Source: UBA9619 sp964630665 (lineage in GTDB: Bacteria > Pseudomonadota > Gammaproteobacteria > Arenicellales > UBA868). Taken from it: 64,000 bases of DNA. The notes under the pieces were generated by a model that did no database searches, had not been told where the DNA came from, and saw only the letters and a list, made by a program, of their open reading frames with translations. Shown piece by piece: positions 34,185 through 43,520 of this stretch. Where the stretch lies: the NCBI GenBank assembly GCA_964630665.1, contig CAZVVN010000006.1:13407-77406 (forward strand), in the 5' to 3' direction. Numbering within the stretch: position 1 is the first letter of the stretch; every line of letters begins with the position of its first letter. Position numbers and translations under genes: made by a program.

Positions 34185-34964
34185 ATGAAACTTGACAAGG
34201 ACCAGCTGGAACAATTTCACACAGAAGGTTTTCTGTTCCTGCCCGAATGCTTCTCTATGGCCGAATCAAACGCTCTGCTGGACGAGGCACACAAAGTCTA
34301 TCAACTGGACCGACCCGAGGTCGTGCAAGAAGCCAGTGGCGTGGCGCGAACGGCGTTTGCAGCCCACACCTACAACGACGCTTTTGGCAGGCTCGGTGCC
34401 CACCCTCGTTTAATTGAACCGGTAGTCCAAATTCTGGGTGAAGAGGTCTACATGCACCAGTACAAGGTCAATGCCAAAGCCGCCTTTGACGGAGAAGTCT
34501 GGCAGTGGCACCAGGACTTCGGCACCTGGCACAGAGACGACGAAATGCCGGAACCGCGGGCCATGAACATCGCGGTTTACCTCGACGATGTGACGGCCGC
34601 CAATGGGCCACTGCTGTTCATTCCCGGCAGCCATATGGACGGGACCCTGCCCGCAGGACACGACATCGAGACGACGTCCTACCCGCTGTGGACCCTGGAC
34701 CGGGCCACAGTCACTCGACTGGCAACCGCAGGTGGAATCGAAGCGCCGGTCGGCAAAGCGGGTTCAGTTGTGCTGTTTCACGGCAACCTGGTCCACGCAA
34801 GCCCACCCAACATCAGCCCCTTTGGACGCACGATCGTCTACCTCAGCCTTTGTGCCATTTCCAACCACATCCGGCGCTACAAGCGACCCGAATACATCGC
34901 CCACCGCGATTTCAGGCCAATCACGCCACTGGCCGATGACTGCCTGTCCGAACTGGCTGCCTGA
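34185..34964 (+). CDS. Phytanoyl-CoA-dioxygenase-like Fe(II)/2-oxoglutarate enzyme
   Basis: I start at ATG 34185 (259 residues). LDKDQLEQFHTEGFLFLPECF is the usual start of the PhyH family. The iron ligands are visible as His and Asp in WQWHQDFGTWHRDD and the distal His in GNLVHASPPN, followed by an arginine that would bind 2-oxoglutarate. The family hydroxylates CoA esters or small molecules such as ectoine, so the substrate is open. It stands alone, 101 bases before the convergent adenylate cyclase gene. Confidence 0.88.
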   Translation: MKLDKDQLEQFHTEGFLFLPECFSMAESNALLDEAHKVYQLDRPEVVQEASGVARTAFAAHTYNDAFGRLGAHPRLIEPVVQILGEEVYMHQYKVNAKAAFDGEVWQWHQDFGTWHRDDEMPEPRAMNIAVYLDDVTAANGPLLFIPGSHMDGTLPAGHDIETTSYPLWTLDRATVTRLATAGGIEAPVGKAGSVVLFHGNLVHASPPNISPFGRTIVYLSLCAISNHIRRYKRPEYIAHRDFRPITPLADDCLSELAA

Positions 34965-35065
34965 ACCGCCTCATGTGAAGCGACTTTAATGTGACATGGA
35001 GACGCCCTTACACTGGGCTGACCCGCTAATGCCACCTCCTTGGTCAACGGCAGTTTACCTGCAGT

Positions 35066-36253
35066 TCAGGTCAGCTTCTCCAGGAAGAAAGTGGTCATGG
35101 CACCTTTGTTCTTGAGGTCGGTCCAACCTCGCTCGACAACCTCCGCGGACCGATCCAGAAACGCCCGACTTGCCTCGGAGATGTGCACCTTGCCAGCCTC
35201 GCCGCTCGCTTCCATACGAGCCGCAATATTGACCGCATCGCCCCACACATCGAAAGTCCCACCGGAATAGCCCGCGATCACCGGCCCGGTGTGTATCCCA
35301 ACCCGAATCGGCCATTCCGGCTTGCCCAGTGTCCTGTGCTGTATATTGCTTCCTTCAACGAACTGCACCAGATCAAGCGCCGCCGCGCATGTATCTCGAA
35401 TGTGTGTCGGGCGCCCTTCCGGTACCCCGCCGACACACATGTAGGCATCACCGATGGTTTTCACCTTCTTGAGACGGTGTTTTGCCGTGATCTGATCAAA
35501 ACCCTTAAAGAAAGTATTCAAGGTGTCGAGTAATTCACCGGGCTGGATCTGTTCGACCAGACGAGTGAAGCCGACAAAATCAGTAAACATGATACTTGCC
35601 GAGGAGAAGTACTCCCCTTTGGCATCAGTGCCAGTATCAGCCTCTGAGTCGTTCTCACCGGCAACGCGTCGTGCAGTCCCATCGCCTTGCTCGAGCAGGG
35701 TGACCACCTGGTCCGATAATAGTCTCAATCCTTCCTTCTGGCCGTGAACCAGCTTCGCAGGCTCGAAGTCGACCACACACAACGTACCTAGCGCGTACCC
35801 CCGACTGCTGACCAGAGGGGTCCCGGCATAGAATCGGATTCCCGAAGCAGATGGCATGTTCTGAAAATTCCGGGTGCGCTCGTCCTCGTCGATATCCTCA
35901 ATGATCAACTGTTCCCCTGGAGTGGCAAGCACATACTGGCAGATGCTGGTATCCCGCGGTGTCTGTTTCAAGCGCTCTTTGGTCTCGACATCAATCCCGC
36001 TGCTCAACTTGCAGAACTGGCTGTCATTACTCAAGATATTGATGACGCTGACTGGGCACTCGGTGAGGTAACTGGCGATCTGAGTCACGTTGTTGAAACG
36101 TCGATCGCTTTCGAAATCCTTTTCCACAAGACCTAGTCGTTTGAGCTCGTCAAGCCGTTGTTCTTCATCTGGCGGGTTCGATACCGGGACGATCCCGGCT
36201 TCCAGGCCCTGCGCCTTGGCTTGTTCAAATATCTCCTGCTTGACGGCATCCAT
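35066..36253 (-). CDS. GAF-domain class III adenylate/guanylate cyclase
   Basis: This 395-residue protein has a GAF domain at about 45-190 (CPVSVINILSNDSQFCKL, IRFYAGTPLVSSRGYALGTLCVVD). A class III cyclase catalytic domain follows at about 215-390. Metal-binding aspartates lie at Asp225 (MFTDFVGFTRL) and Asp269 (KTIGDAYM). DVWGDAVNIAARMEA supplies the purine- and transition-state-binding Asn and Arg. It should be an active soluble cyclase whose output is set by a ligand or redox signal at the GAF domain. No cyclic-nucleotide target is encoded nearby. Confidence 0.9.
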   Translation of the reverse strand: MDAVKQEIFEQAKAQGLEAGIVPVSNPPDEEQRLDELKRLGLVEKDFESDRRFNNVTQIASYLTECPVSVINILSNDSQFCKLSSGIDVETKERLKQTPRDTSICQYVLATPGEQLIIEDIDEDERTRNFQNMPSASGIRFYAGTPLVSSRGYALGTLCVVDFEPAKLVHGQKEGLRLLSDQVVTLLEQGDGTARRVAGENDSEADTGTDAKGEYFSSASIMFTDFVGFTRLVEQIQPGELLDTLNTFFKGFDQITAKHRLKKVKTIGDAYMCVGGVPEGRPTHIRDTCAAALDLVQFVEGSNIQHRTLGKPEWPIRVGIHTGPVIAGYSGGTFDVWGDAVNIAARMEASGEAGKVHISEASRAFLDRSAEVVERGWTDLKNKGAMTTFFLEKLT

Positions 36254-36413
36254 GGATAAGCTTCTGATTTTTAACGATTGTTCAGTCCGGGCGCGGGGCG
36301 CTGACGTCAGATCGACACCTGATTCCTACTGAATAGAATACTATACTGGACTATTATGACCCTAGCTATGACGGGTGGAGATACTCAGGCCCGTCAGTAC
36401 GAGGTCTCTTTTC

Positions 36414-37646
36414 ATGAGCCAGAATCTGACAACCAACGGCGATCGCTTTCTCGCTGATCTCGACGCTCTGCGGGAATTCGGCAAACAAGGCAGCGGAGTG
36501 GTCCGGCCCGCGTTCTCACCTCCTGATATCGATTCGCGGCGTTGGCTTACCGGCAAATTTGAAGCCTGTGGGTTGAGGCCCCGGTGGGACCCAGCGGCCA
36601 ACCTGTTCGGAATGCCCCCGCAGTCCGGCAAACCGATCCTGATCGGATCACACTCCGACACCCAGCCCGAGGGCGGCTGGCTCGATGGCGCTTATGGGGT
36701 CATTCTAGCCCTCGAAGTGGCGCGAACTTGTCAGGAAGCCGGTGGACCACCGGTCGCCGTGGTCTCATTTCAGGATGAAGAAAGTGCCTTCATGCCCATG
36801 ACTGGCAGCTGCTTCTTCAGTGGTAACTTGTCCCGCGACACACTGTATGACCTGAGCAACGCTGCCGGACAACGTTACGGTGACCTCGCCAGTGCTCTGC
36901 CGGAACTCGAGCAACCTGAGTCACTGGATCCCGGCTTGTTCAGTGCTTTCCTGGAAGCCCACATCGAACAGGGCCCGGTTCTGGACCAGGCGGGTGAGAT
37001 CATCGGGGTGGTTGAGACCATTGTCGGCAGTCGCCAGTTTGAAGTCACGATCACAGGCCAGCAGAACCACGCTGGGACGACGCCAATGGCCCTGCGACAG
37101 GACGCAGTCACTGGCTTTGCCGCTTTCATAACCAAGCTGGAAGAACGGTTCACAGAAATTGCAACACCACGTTCGGTCTGGACCATCGGCCGGGTGGACG
37201 TACGCCCCAATGCGCCTTCCATCGTTCCGGGAGCGCTGAACTGCTCCGTGCAGATGCGCGACGGCTCCCTCTCGCAACTGGATGCCATGTGCGAGATAAC
37301 TCAGAAGGTGGCCGCCCAGACAGCAGCAGAAAGAAACCTCAACATTTCGCTGTTAGAGACAAAAGCTGTCGACCCGGTTGACATGGATGACCAGATCATC
37401 GAGGCCTTCTGTGATGCTGCCGGATCAAATGCACCTGGTGCCTGGCGGCTTATGCCCTCCGGTGCGCTGCACGACGCCATGAACCTTGCGCCGCGAATCC
37501 CGACAGGGATGATGTTCGTGCCTTCGATCGGTGGCGTCAGCCACGCCTTCGAAGAGGACACCGAAAGAGAACACCTGGTTGCCGGTGTTCAGGTCATGGC
37601 CGATGCGGTCACCCGGCTCGCGGATCAACTGGGCGATAGCGGCTAG
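36414..37646 (+). CDS. M20-family Zn-dependent hydrolase, N-carbamoyl-L-amino-acid hydrolase/allantoate amidohydrolase type
   Basis: I start at ATG 36414 (410 residues), preceded by GAGGT; a longer frame opens at 36375. Metal ligands fit AmaB/AllC: His80 (LIGSHSDTQPEGGWLDGAYG), Asp91, Glu122 or Glu123 in SFQDEESAF, and later histidines in EAHIEQGPVL and GGVSHAFEED. Substrate contacts appear in GQQNHAGTTPM. The family hydrolyses N-carbamoyl amino acids, allantoate or ureidoglycine. This is a second decarbamoylation route in the window beside the two cysteine hydrolases. It overlaps the convergent acyl-CoA ligase gene by four bases. Confidence 0.9.
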   Translation: MSQNLTTNGDRFLADLDALREFGKQGSGVVRPAFSPPDIDSRRWLTGKFEACGLRPRWDPAANLFGMPPQSGKPILIGSHSDTQPEGGWLDGAYGVILALEVARTCQEAGGPPVAVVSFQDEESAFMPMTGSCFFSGNLSRDTLYDLSNAAGQRYGDLASALPELEQPESLDPGLFSAFLEAHIEQGPVLDQAGEIIGVVETIVGSRQFEVTITGQQNHAGTTPMALRQDAVTGFAAFITKLEERFTEIATPRSVWTIGRVDVRPNAPSIVPGALNCSVQMRDGSLSQLDAMCEITQKVAAQTAAERNLNISLLETKAVDPVDMDDQIIEAFCDAAGSNAPGAWRLMPSGALHDAMNLAPRIPTGMMFVPSIGGVSHAFEEDTEREHLVAGVQVMADAVTRLADQLGDSG

Positions 37647-39337
37647 GCTGTACTCGTCTCTTCCAGGTCGAGTTCTGAGACCATCTTCTCGCGCATGAGA
37701 AACTTCTGCGGCTTACCCGTCACCGTCATTGGAAATTCCGTAACCGTGCGGACATATCGGGGAACCTTGAAATGCGCGATCTGGCCTTCGCAGTGGGTAC
37801 GGACATCTTCGAGCGACACCTGCGCGCCCTGAGCTGGAACAATCCAGGCACAGATCTCTTCACCGTATTTCTCATCCGGAATTCCAAAAACCTGAACGTC
37901 CTGGATTCCGGGATGACCGAGTAGAAACTCCTCGATTTCGCGGGGGTAGACGTTCTCCCCACCGCGGATCAACATGTCTTTGACCCGCCCGACGATGTTG
38001 CAGTAGCCCTCCGAATCAATCGTCGCGAGATCACCAGTGTGCATCCAACCATCACTGTCGATGGATTTAGCGGTTTGTTCCGGGTCCTCCCAATATTCCC
38101 GCATGACCAGATAACCACGGGTATGAAGTTCCCCTTGTTGCCCGGATGCCACGGTCTCACCCGATTCATTCACCACCTTGGCTTCGACATGCGGGTGAAT
38201 CCGTCCAACCGTTGAGACGCGCCGCTCGATAGGATCGTCGACGGCACTCTGGAAAGATACCGGACTGGTCTCGGTCATGCCGTAAGCGATGGTCATTTCC
38301 TCCAGGTGCATCTCGGAAACCACCCGCTTCATCAGTTCGATCGGACAGGGTGCGCCAGCCATAATACCGGTACGAAGAGTGCGCAGGTCGAACTGGCTGA
38401 AATCGGGCAAATTGACCATCGCACTGAACATTGTGGGAACACCATGCACGCCGGTACAACGTTCCTGACTCAGGGTCTGAAGCGTCTGCAAAGCATCAAA
38501 CCCCTCTCCGGGAAACACCATGGTACTTCCAGCTGTCACACAGGCGAGGTTACCCAGCACCATGCCGAAGCAGTGATAAAGTGGCACCGGTATGCACAAT
38601 CGATCCTGGTGAGTCAGCCGCATGCAGTCTGCGACGAACCTGGCATTGTTGACGATATTCCGGTGGGTCAGTGTGGCGGCCTTGGGCGAACCGGTCGTAC
38701 CGGAGGTGAACTGCAGGTTGATCGCGTCATCCGGAACCAGCGTAGCACCGATCGCATCCAGCCGCGCACGCTGTCCGGGCCCGCCTCGTGTCATCACGTC
38801 ACTGAAGCAGAGCATGCCCGCTACTGGAGCATCACCGACCTGGATCACGCTCTTCAGCGACGGAAGATTCTTGGATTCCAGCTGACCGGGCTGACAGCGG
38901 CCAAGTTCCGGCGCAATATCCTGCAGCATTTCCAGGTACTGACTGGTCTTGAAGGAAACAGCGCTGATCAGCGCCTTGACGCCGGCCTTGGCCAGTGCGT
39001 ATTGCAGCTCTGCCCGCCGATAGGCCGGGTTGATGTTGACCAGTATGGTGCCAATCCGCGCAGTGGCAAACTGGGCAAGGACCCACTCTGGCCGATTGGG
39101 GGCCCAGATACCAACCCTGTCTCCTTTGTAGACACCTATAGCCAGCAGGCCAGCAGCAAGCTCATCGACCTTTTTCGAGAGCTGATCCCAAGTCCAGCGC
39201 TCTCCGGATTCGGAGAAAACACAGGCGTCACGGCTACCGTGTTGAGCCACGGTCCGGGCAAGAAAATCCGGGATCGTCACGGCCTCCAGTGTGGGCGTCT
39301 CCGGACCCTTGACATGCGAGTGGACTAAGCCTGCCAT
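37643..39337 (-). CDS. AMP-forming acyl-CoA ligase (fatty-acid ligase type)
   Basis: I start at ATG 39337 (564 residues); an ATG at 39358 is possible, and the frame itself opens further upstream inside the previous gene. The AMP-binding motif is LQFTSGTTGSPKAATLTH. ATGMTETSP-like AYGMTETSPVSF, the hinge aspartate in MHTGDLATID, and PRYVRTVTEFPMTVTGKPQKF with the catalytic lysine complete the ANL enzyme set. It is the last gene of the Urt-like operon and would activate an organic acid, such as the product of the upstream amidase, to its CoA ester. That pairing is inferred from position. Confidence 0.9.
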   Translation of the reverse strand: MAGLVHSHVKGPETPTLEAVTIPDFLARTVAQHGSRDACVFSESGERWTWDQLSKKVDELAAGLLAIGVYKGDRVGIWAPNRPEWVLAQFATARIGTILVNINPAYRRAELQYALAKAGVKALISAVSFKTSQYLEMLQDIAPELGRCQPGQLESKNLPSLKSVIQVGDAPVAGMLCFSDVMTRGGPGQRARLDAIGATLVPDDAINLQFTSGTTGSPKAATLTHRNIVNNARFVADCMRLTHQDRLCIPVPLYHCFGMVLGNLACVTAGSTMVFPGEGFDALQTLQTLSQERCTGVHGVPTMFSAMVNLPDFSQFDLRTLRTGIMAGAPCPIELMKRVVSEMHLEEMTIAYGMTETSPVSFQSAVDDPIERRVSTVGRIHPHVEAKVVNESGETVASGQQGELHTRGYLVMREYWEDPEQTAKSIDSDGWMHTGDLATIDSEGYCNIVGRVKDMLIRGGENVYPREIEEFLLGHPGIQDVQVFGIPDEKYGEEICAWIVPAQGAQVSLEDVRTHCEGQIAHFKVPRYVRTVTEFPMTVTGKPQKFLMREKMVSELDLEETSTA

Positions 39338-39404
39338 CAGAGGTTCTCTGCTAGACATGAATCTGGTCGGACACATCCGGGACAACTCTGAGTCGGACGC
39401 GTTG

Positions 39405-41747
39405 TCACATCTGCCTCCAGTCACCCAGCTGCTCAAACGCATGAGCGGCCTGGTAGATAGTGGACTCACCGTAATGCCGGCTGATCAACATCATCCCGAC
39501 CGGCAACCCCTCTCCCATGCCACACGGAACAGACATGGCCGGATGGCCAGTGACGTCGAACGGGCTGGTATTTGCAAGCATCTCGAAAGCTCTCTGGCAG
39601 TACAGCGCCAGGGGGGCATCGGGCGGCGGCAGGGGGGTGGCCTTCATCGGCAACGTTGGCATCATCAGTAGGTCGCACTGCTCCAGTGTCGCATTGTAGG
39701 TCTCTTTCAGTTTACGACCTAGGTTCTGGGCCTTAGCATAGAAATGCCCGCGGTAATGCCGGAGGAAATACTCTCCGAGAAACATGCTGACCTTGAGGGT
39801 ATCGGACAACTCGTCGGCCCGATTAAGCCAGTTTGAATGATGATCGAGCAGACTGGTCGTATAGAGGCCCTTCCAGCCGGTGCCGAAACCGTTGCCCTTC
39901 ATCATCTGGTTGGTCAGGCCTTCGAGCGCGATAGGTGTCCAGATGGCGGCGCCTTCATTATGCATCGGGATGGAGATGTCCTGGACATCAGCACCGAGTT
40001 CACGCAGCCGGTCCGCGGCCGATCGCACTTTCGCGTCTACATCCGTCTCAGACTCGGGCCGACCAAAGCCTTCCTGTACCACCCCGATCTTCAGCCCCCG
40101 CACACCGCGACCAAGCGCCGAGGTGTAATGATCGACTCTGGGCGCATATTGTCTCGGGTCCAATCCATCTTCACCTGCGATCACTTCCAAGAGCAGCGCA
40201 TTATCGGCAACGTTCTGTGTCATAGGACCAGTGTGATCGATCGTGGTCTCGATCGGCATCACACCCGTGTAGGGAACCAGCCCATGCGTCGGCTTCAAGC
40301 CGTAGCAACCGCAGTACGACGCGGGCATGCGGATTGACCCGCCCTGATCCCCTCCCATGGCCATGTCGACCTGCCCAGAAGCAACCAGGGCACCCGAGCC
40401 CGAGGACGAGCCCCCGGCTGAATACCCCATCCTGTGCGGATTGTGGCAGGGACCGGTCGCATTCGTGTGGCTACCACCTGAGAGACAGAAGTACTCGCAG
40501 TGGGCTTTACCGACAATCGTACCACCGGCGTCGAGAATTCGTGTTACTACGGTCGCGTCCACATCCGGAATGTAGCCCTCCAGCGTAGACGCACCATTCA
40601 TCATGGGCACACCGGCCAGACTGATGTTGTCTTTAAGCGCCACTGTTTTTCCGGCAAGGGGTCCGCGTGGTGCACCTTTGACCTCACACTTGACGTACCA
40701 CGCATTGAGGGGGTTTTCTTCCGCGGAAGGCCGGTATCCCGGTGTTCTGGGATAATCCACCGTAGGCAGGTAATCGGGCATCCCATCGATCAGGTCATAG
40801 ACCTTAATCGTGTCCTCCATGACCTCCAGGAACTCTGCTATCCGTTCGTCCGACAAGTGCATCCCCAGATCCAGGGTAATTTCCTTGAGTTGTTCGTGGG
40901 TCGGTCTCTTGACAGTCATATAGTCAAACCTCTTGTGGCTGGCCAACGCAGTCGCTATGGGCTGGCCTGCAGTTGCTGTGGTTTCGTTCTTAGGTATCAG
41001 TTCAGTTACGTGCTTGGGCATTGCATTGCTGGACCCAAAACCGACAAACTCCTCAATCAGTGAAGAATCCGTTGTATGCCCGTCACCTATTTCACCGGTG
41101 ATATCGCCTTTCTGCAACAGCAGGACCCGGTCCGACAGCGCCGTGATGAACTCAAGATTCTGTTCAACGAGCACGATACTCAATCCGTGCTCGGTATTCA
41201 GGCGTTTAAGCAGGTCAATAATACCCTCGACAATGGACGGTTGAATCCCTTCTGTCGGCTCATCCAAGAGTACCAGGTCCGGCTTGCTGATTAGGCAGCG
41301 AGCGATCGCCAGTATCTGCTGTTCCCCGCCGCTTAGGGCAGCCCCCGACCGATCGAGCAACGGTTGAAGCTGAGGGAAAGTCTGCACGATGGCTTCAATG
41401 GCCTCATGCTCTTCCTCACCATGCTCCACGACTCCCATCCTTAGGTTATCGTAGACCGAGAGCTGGGGAAAGATGCCTCTCCCCTGGGGCACATACCCCA
41501 ACCCCAGGCGGGAGCGCTCATAAGCCGGCTCATCGGAAATATCCATTCCGTCGAATTCGATTCGACCCGAGGTCGCCGGCACGATCCCCATTAGCGTCTT
41601 CAGCAGAGTAGTCTTACCCATACCATTGTGCCCCAGCACACCGACGATCTGACCTTCAGCCACAGACAGATCTATGCCGTGAAGTATTGGCACTCGCCCA
41701 TAACCCGCGTGCAGGTCCCGAACATTCAGCATCGGCGAGTCACTCAT
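39405..41747 (-). CDS. UrtE/LivF-type ABC ATPase in frame with a full-length amidase
   Basis: One uninterrupted 780-codon frame. Residues 1-235 are an ABC ATPase: Walker A GHNGMGKTT at 39, signature LSGGEQQILAIAR at 139, Walker B VLLDEPTEGIQPS near 159. The EGIQPS motif is typical of UrtE. After a polar linker of about 40 residues an amidase begins at Met277. It carries Lys372 (TVALKDNISLAGVP), the cis-serine in GGSSSGSG near 447 and nucleophile Ser471 in GGDQGGSIRMPAS, resembling nitrile-pathway amidases of the Rhodococcus type. An AAGAGG lies ten bases before the Met277 codon (40919), so separate translation of the amidase is also possible. It overlaps the UrtD-type gene by four bases. Confidence 0.9.
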   Translation of the reverse strand: MSDSPMLNVRDLHAGYGRVPILHGIDLSVAEGQIVGVLGHNGMGKTTLLKTLMGIVPATSGRIEFDGMDISDEPAYERSRLGLGYVPQGRGIFPQLSVYDNLRMGVVEHGEEEHEAIEAIVQTFPQLQPLLDRSGAALSGGEQQILAIARCLISKPDLVLLDEPTEGIQPSIVEGIIDLLKRLNTEHGLSIVLVEQNLEFITALSDRVLLLQKGDITGEIGDGHTTDSSLIEEFVGFGSSNAMPKHVTELIPKNETTATAGQPIATALASHKRFDYMTVKRPTHEQLKEITLDLGMHLSDERIAEFLEVMEDTIKVYDLIDGMPDYLPTVDYPRTPGYRPSAEENPLNAWYVKCEVKGAPRGPLAGKTVALKDNISLAGVPMMNGASTLEGYIPDVDATVVTRILDAGGTIVGKAHCEYFCLSGGSHTNATGPCHNPHRMGYSAGGSSSGSGALVASGQVDMAMGGDQGGSIRMPASYCGCYGLKPTHGLVPYTGVMPIETTIDHTGPMTQNVADNALLLEVIAGEDGLDPRQYAPRVDHYTSALGRGVRGLKIGVVQEGFGRPESETDVDAKVRSAADRLRELGADVQDISIPMHNEGAAIWTPIALEGLTNQMMKGNGFGTGWKGLYTTSLLDHHSNWLNRADELSDTLKVSMFLGEYFLRHYRGHFYAKAQNLGRKLKETYNATLEQCDLLMMPTLPMKATPLPPPDAPLALYCQRAFEMLANTSPFDVTGHPAMSVPCGMGEGLPVGMMLISRHYGESTIYQAAHAFEQLGDWRQM

Positions 41748-42475
41748 GCACTTTTCCGCTGGCCAAGGTAGACCTCCCGGACGCGCTCGTCCGACGACAC
41801 CTCGTCCATAGCACCTTCAGTCAGGATTCGGCCCTGGTGAAACACCGTGACCTTGCGCGCAATCATGCGGATGAACTGCATGTCGTGCTCGACAACAATC
41901 ATCGTTGCACTTCGATTTATTTCCTGGATGATTTCTGCAGTCCGAACAACCTCATCCTGAGTCATTCCAGCGGTCGGTTCATCGAGTATCACCAACCAGG
42001 GTTCGCCCGCCAGCACCATTCCCAGTTCCACCAGTTGCCGCTGCCCGTGAGCGAGTGATCCCAGCTGAATTTTCCGTACCTTCCCCAGTTCCAGTCGGTC
42101 GATAACTTCCGTCGTGATCACCCGTGCCCGCTTGACACTGGCGGACTGGCTGGCCGAGAGCCAGATGTTCTCTTCGACATCCAGACCGTCGAATACATTC
42201 GGCACCTGGGTCTTGATCCCGACCCCCATTCTCGCAACCTGGTGGGATTCGCTGCCGGTGACATTGAAATCTCGTATCACAACATCACCGGCCGTCGGGC
42301 GCAACTGGGCGGTCAGGCATTTGAAAAAAGTGCTCTTGCCGGCGCCGTTGGGCCCAATTAGACAACGTAACTCATTCTCTCTCAGGGAAAAATCGACCCG
42401 ATCAACAGCCACGACACCGCCGAAATGCATCGACAGCCCTCGGGTTTCGAGCACCACGTTACTCCTCAAGGCCAC
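41744..42475 (-). CDS. UrtD-type ABC importer ATPase
   Basis: This 243-residue ATPase has Walker A GPNGAGKSTFFKCLT, signature LAHGQRQLVELGM and Walker B WLVILDEPTAGMT. The HGQRQ variant is characteristic of UrtD and its relatives, which pair with UrtE. It would energise the two permeases encoded upstream. The start overlaps the permease gene end by 17 bases, and the following UrtE-amidase gene overlaps its stop by four. Confidence 0.92.
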   Translation of the reverse strand: MALRSNVVLETRGLSMHFGGVVAVDRVDFSLRENELRCLIGPNGAGKSTFFKCLTAQLRPTAGDVVIRDFNVTGSESHQVARMGVGIKTQVPNVFDGLDVEENIWLSASQSASVKRARVITTEVIDRLELGKVRKIQLGSLAHGQRQLVELGMVLAGEPWLVILDEPTAGMTQDEVVRTAEIIQEINRSATMIVVEHDMQFIRMIARKVTVFHQGRILTEGAMDEVSSDERVREVYLGQRKSA

Positions 42476-43520
42476 CCTCCTTTACCCTTGTTCGACCGCG
42501 TCGCCTAAATTTGCGGGCTGAGCGCGCCGTCATCCGTCGTGATCGTCTTCTGTCCCACATCTGCACCACCGACGGCACGATCCCCCTGGGCACCACCAGG
42601 ACAAAAATGATCAGAACCAACCCAAGGAACAAGTTGATGTTCACGACAGACTGCTGGCCAAGGAATGATGTCAGGTAAAACAAGACCAGGGCCCCGAAAA
42701 TCGGCCCGATCAATGTGCCGCGACCGCCGATGATCACCCAGATAATCGCAAGTGCCGCGTTGTAGAGGTTGAATACATCCGGGGTAATTCGTCCAATCGA
42801 GTTGGCGAACATTATTCCCCCGAGGCCGGCGATGGCACCACCGACAGTGAACATGCAAAGTTTGTACAGGCGAACGTCATAGCCCAGTAGTTCTGTGCGC
42901 ACTTCATTTTCCCGGATCGACACCGACACCCGCCCGAAATGCGATTTCGTCAGCCATACGCAGAGAAAATACGATCCCAGAAGGGCCACCATTGCGACAT
43001 AGAACACCTGTTCTGGGAACAGGAACTGGTTGGCGTCCCAGGGAATGTTAATCGGCGGCACATTGATTCCGTTGAATCCTCCCAGCTTGGCAATACCAAT
43101 CTTGTATTCGGGACCTGATGTCCGACGAATCACGCTGTACAGAATGAGTGTCAAGGTCAGGGTGATCACGGCCAAGTAAACATCGCTCAGGCGGCCGTAG
43201 AACATGAAATAGCCCAGGATCGCCGCCACGGCCGCCGCCACCAGAATTGCAATAAGTATTGCGCCGCTGCTGCCGCCGAAATTCAGTGCTGCAATCGCGT
43301 AGGCATAACCACCAATCCCAAAAAACGCCGTCTGGCCAAAACACAGAATGCCGCCGTAACCCCAGATCAAGCCCAGGCTCAAGGCAAGTATTGCCAGGCT
43401 GACCGCGGTGGTCAGGCTGATCACCGCAAAGAGATCGAGGCTCTGGGGCGCAGCGAACAACACGACCAAGCCGACGATCCCAATCGACACGAGAGCGTTG
43501 GTCTCTCTGGTTCGTTTCAC
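42459..43520 (-). CDS. UrtC/LivM-type ABC permease
   Basis: This 353-residue membrane protein has about ten helices. It carries LGLIWGYGGILCFGQTAFFGIGGYAYAI and GRVSVSIRENEVRTELLGYDV, both typical of the branched-chain-amino-acid/urea permease family. The arginine-rich tail is cytoplasmic. It overlaps the second permease gene at 43517 by ATGA, giving equal synthesis of the two halves of the channel. Confidence 0.92.
   Translation of the reverse strand: MKRTRETNALVSIGIVGLVVLFAAPQSLDLFAVISLTTAVSLAILALSLGLIWGYGGILCFGQTAFFGIGGYAYAIAALNFGGSSGAILIAILVAAAVAAILGYFMFYGRLSDVYLAVITLTLTLILYSVIRRTSGPEYKIGIAKLGGFNGINVPPINIPWDANQFLFPEQVFYVAMVALLGSYFLCVWLTKSHFGRVSVSIRENEVRTELLGYDVRLYKLCMFTVGGAIAGLGGIMFANSIGRITPDVFNLYNAALAIIWVIIGGRGTLIGPIFGALVLFYLTSFLGQQSVVNINLFLGLVLIIFVLVVPRGIVPSVVQMWDRRRSRRMTARSARKFRRRGRTRVKEGGLEE

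Noticed and set aside
33974..34195. 73-codon plus-strand frame in the gap before the PhyH-like gene
   Set aside because: No ribosome site, overlap with the next start and no recognisable pattern; left as intergenic.
38306..39328. 340-codon plus-strand frame
   Set aside because: It is antisense to the acyl-CoA ligase and shows no domain pattern.
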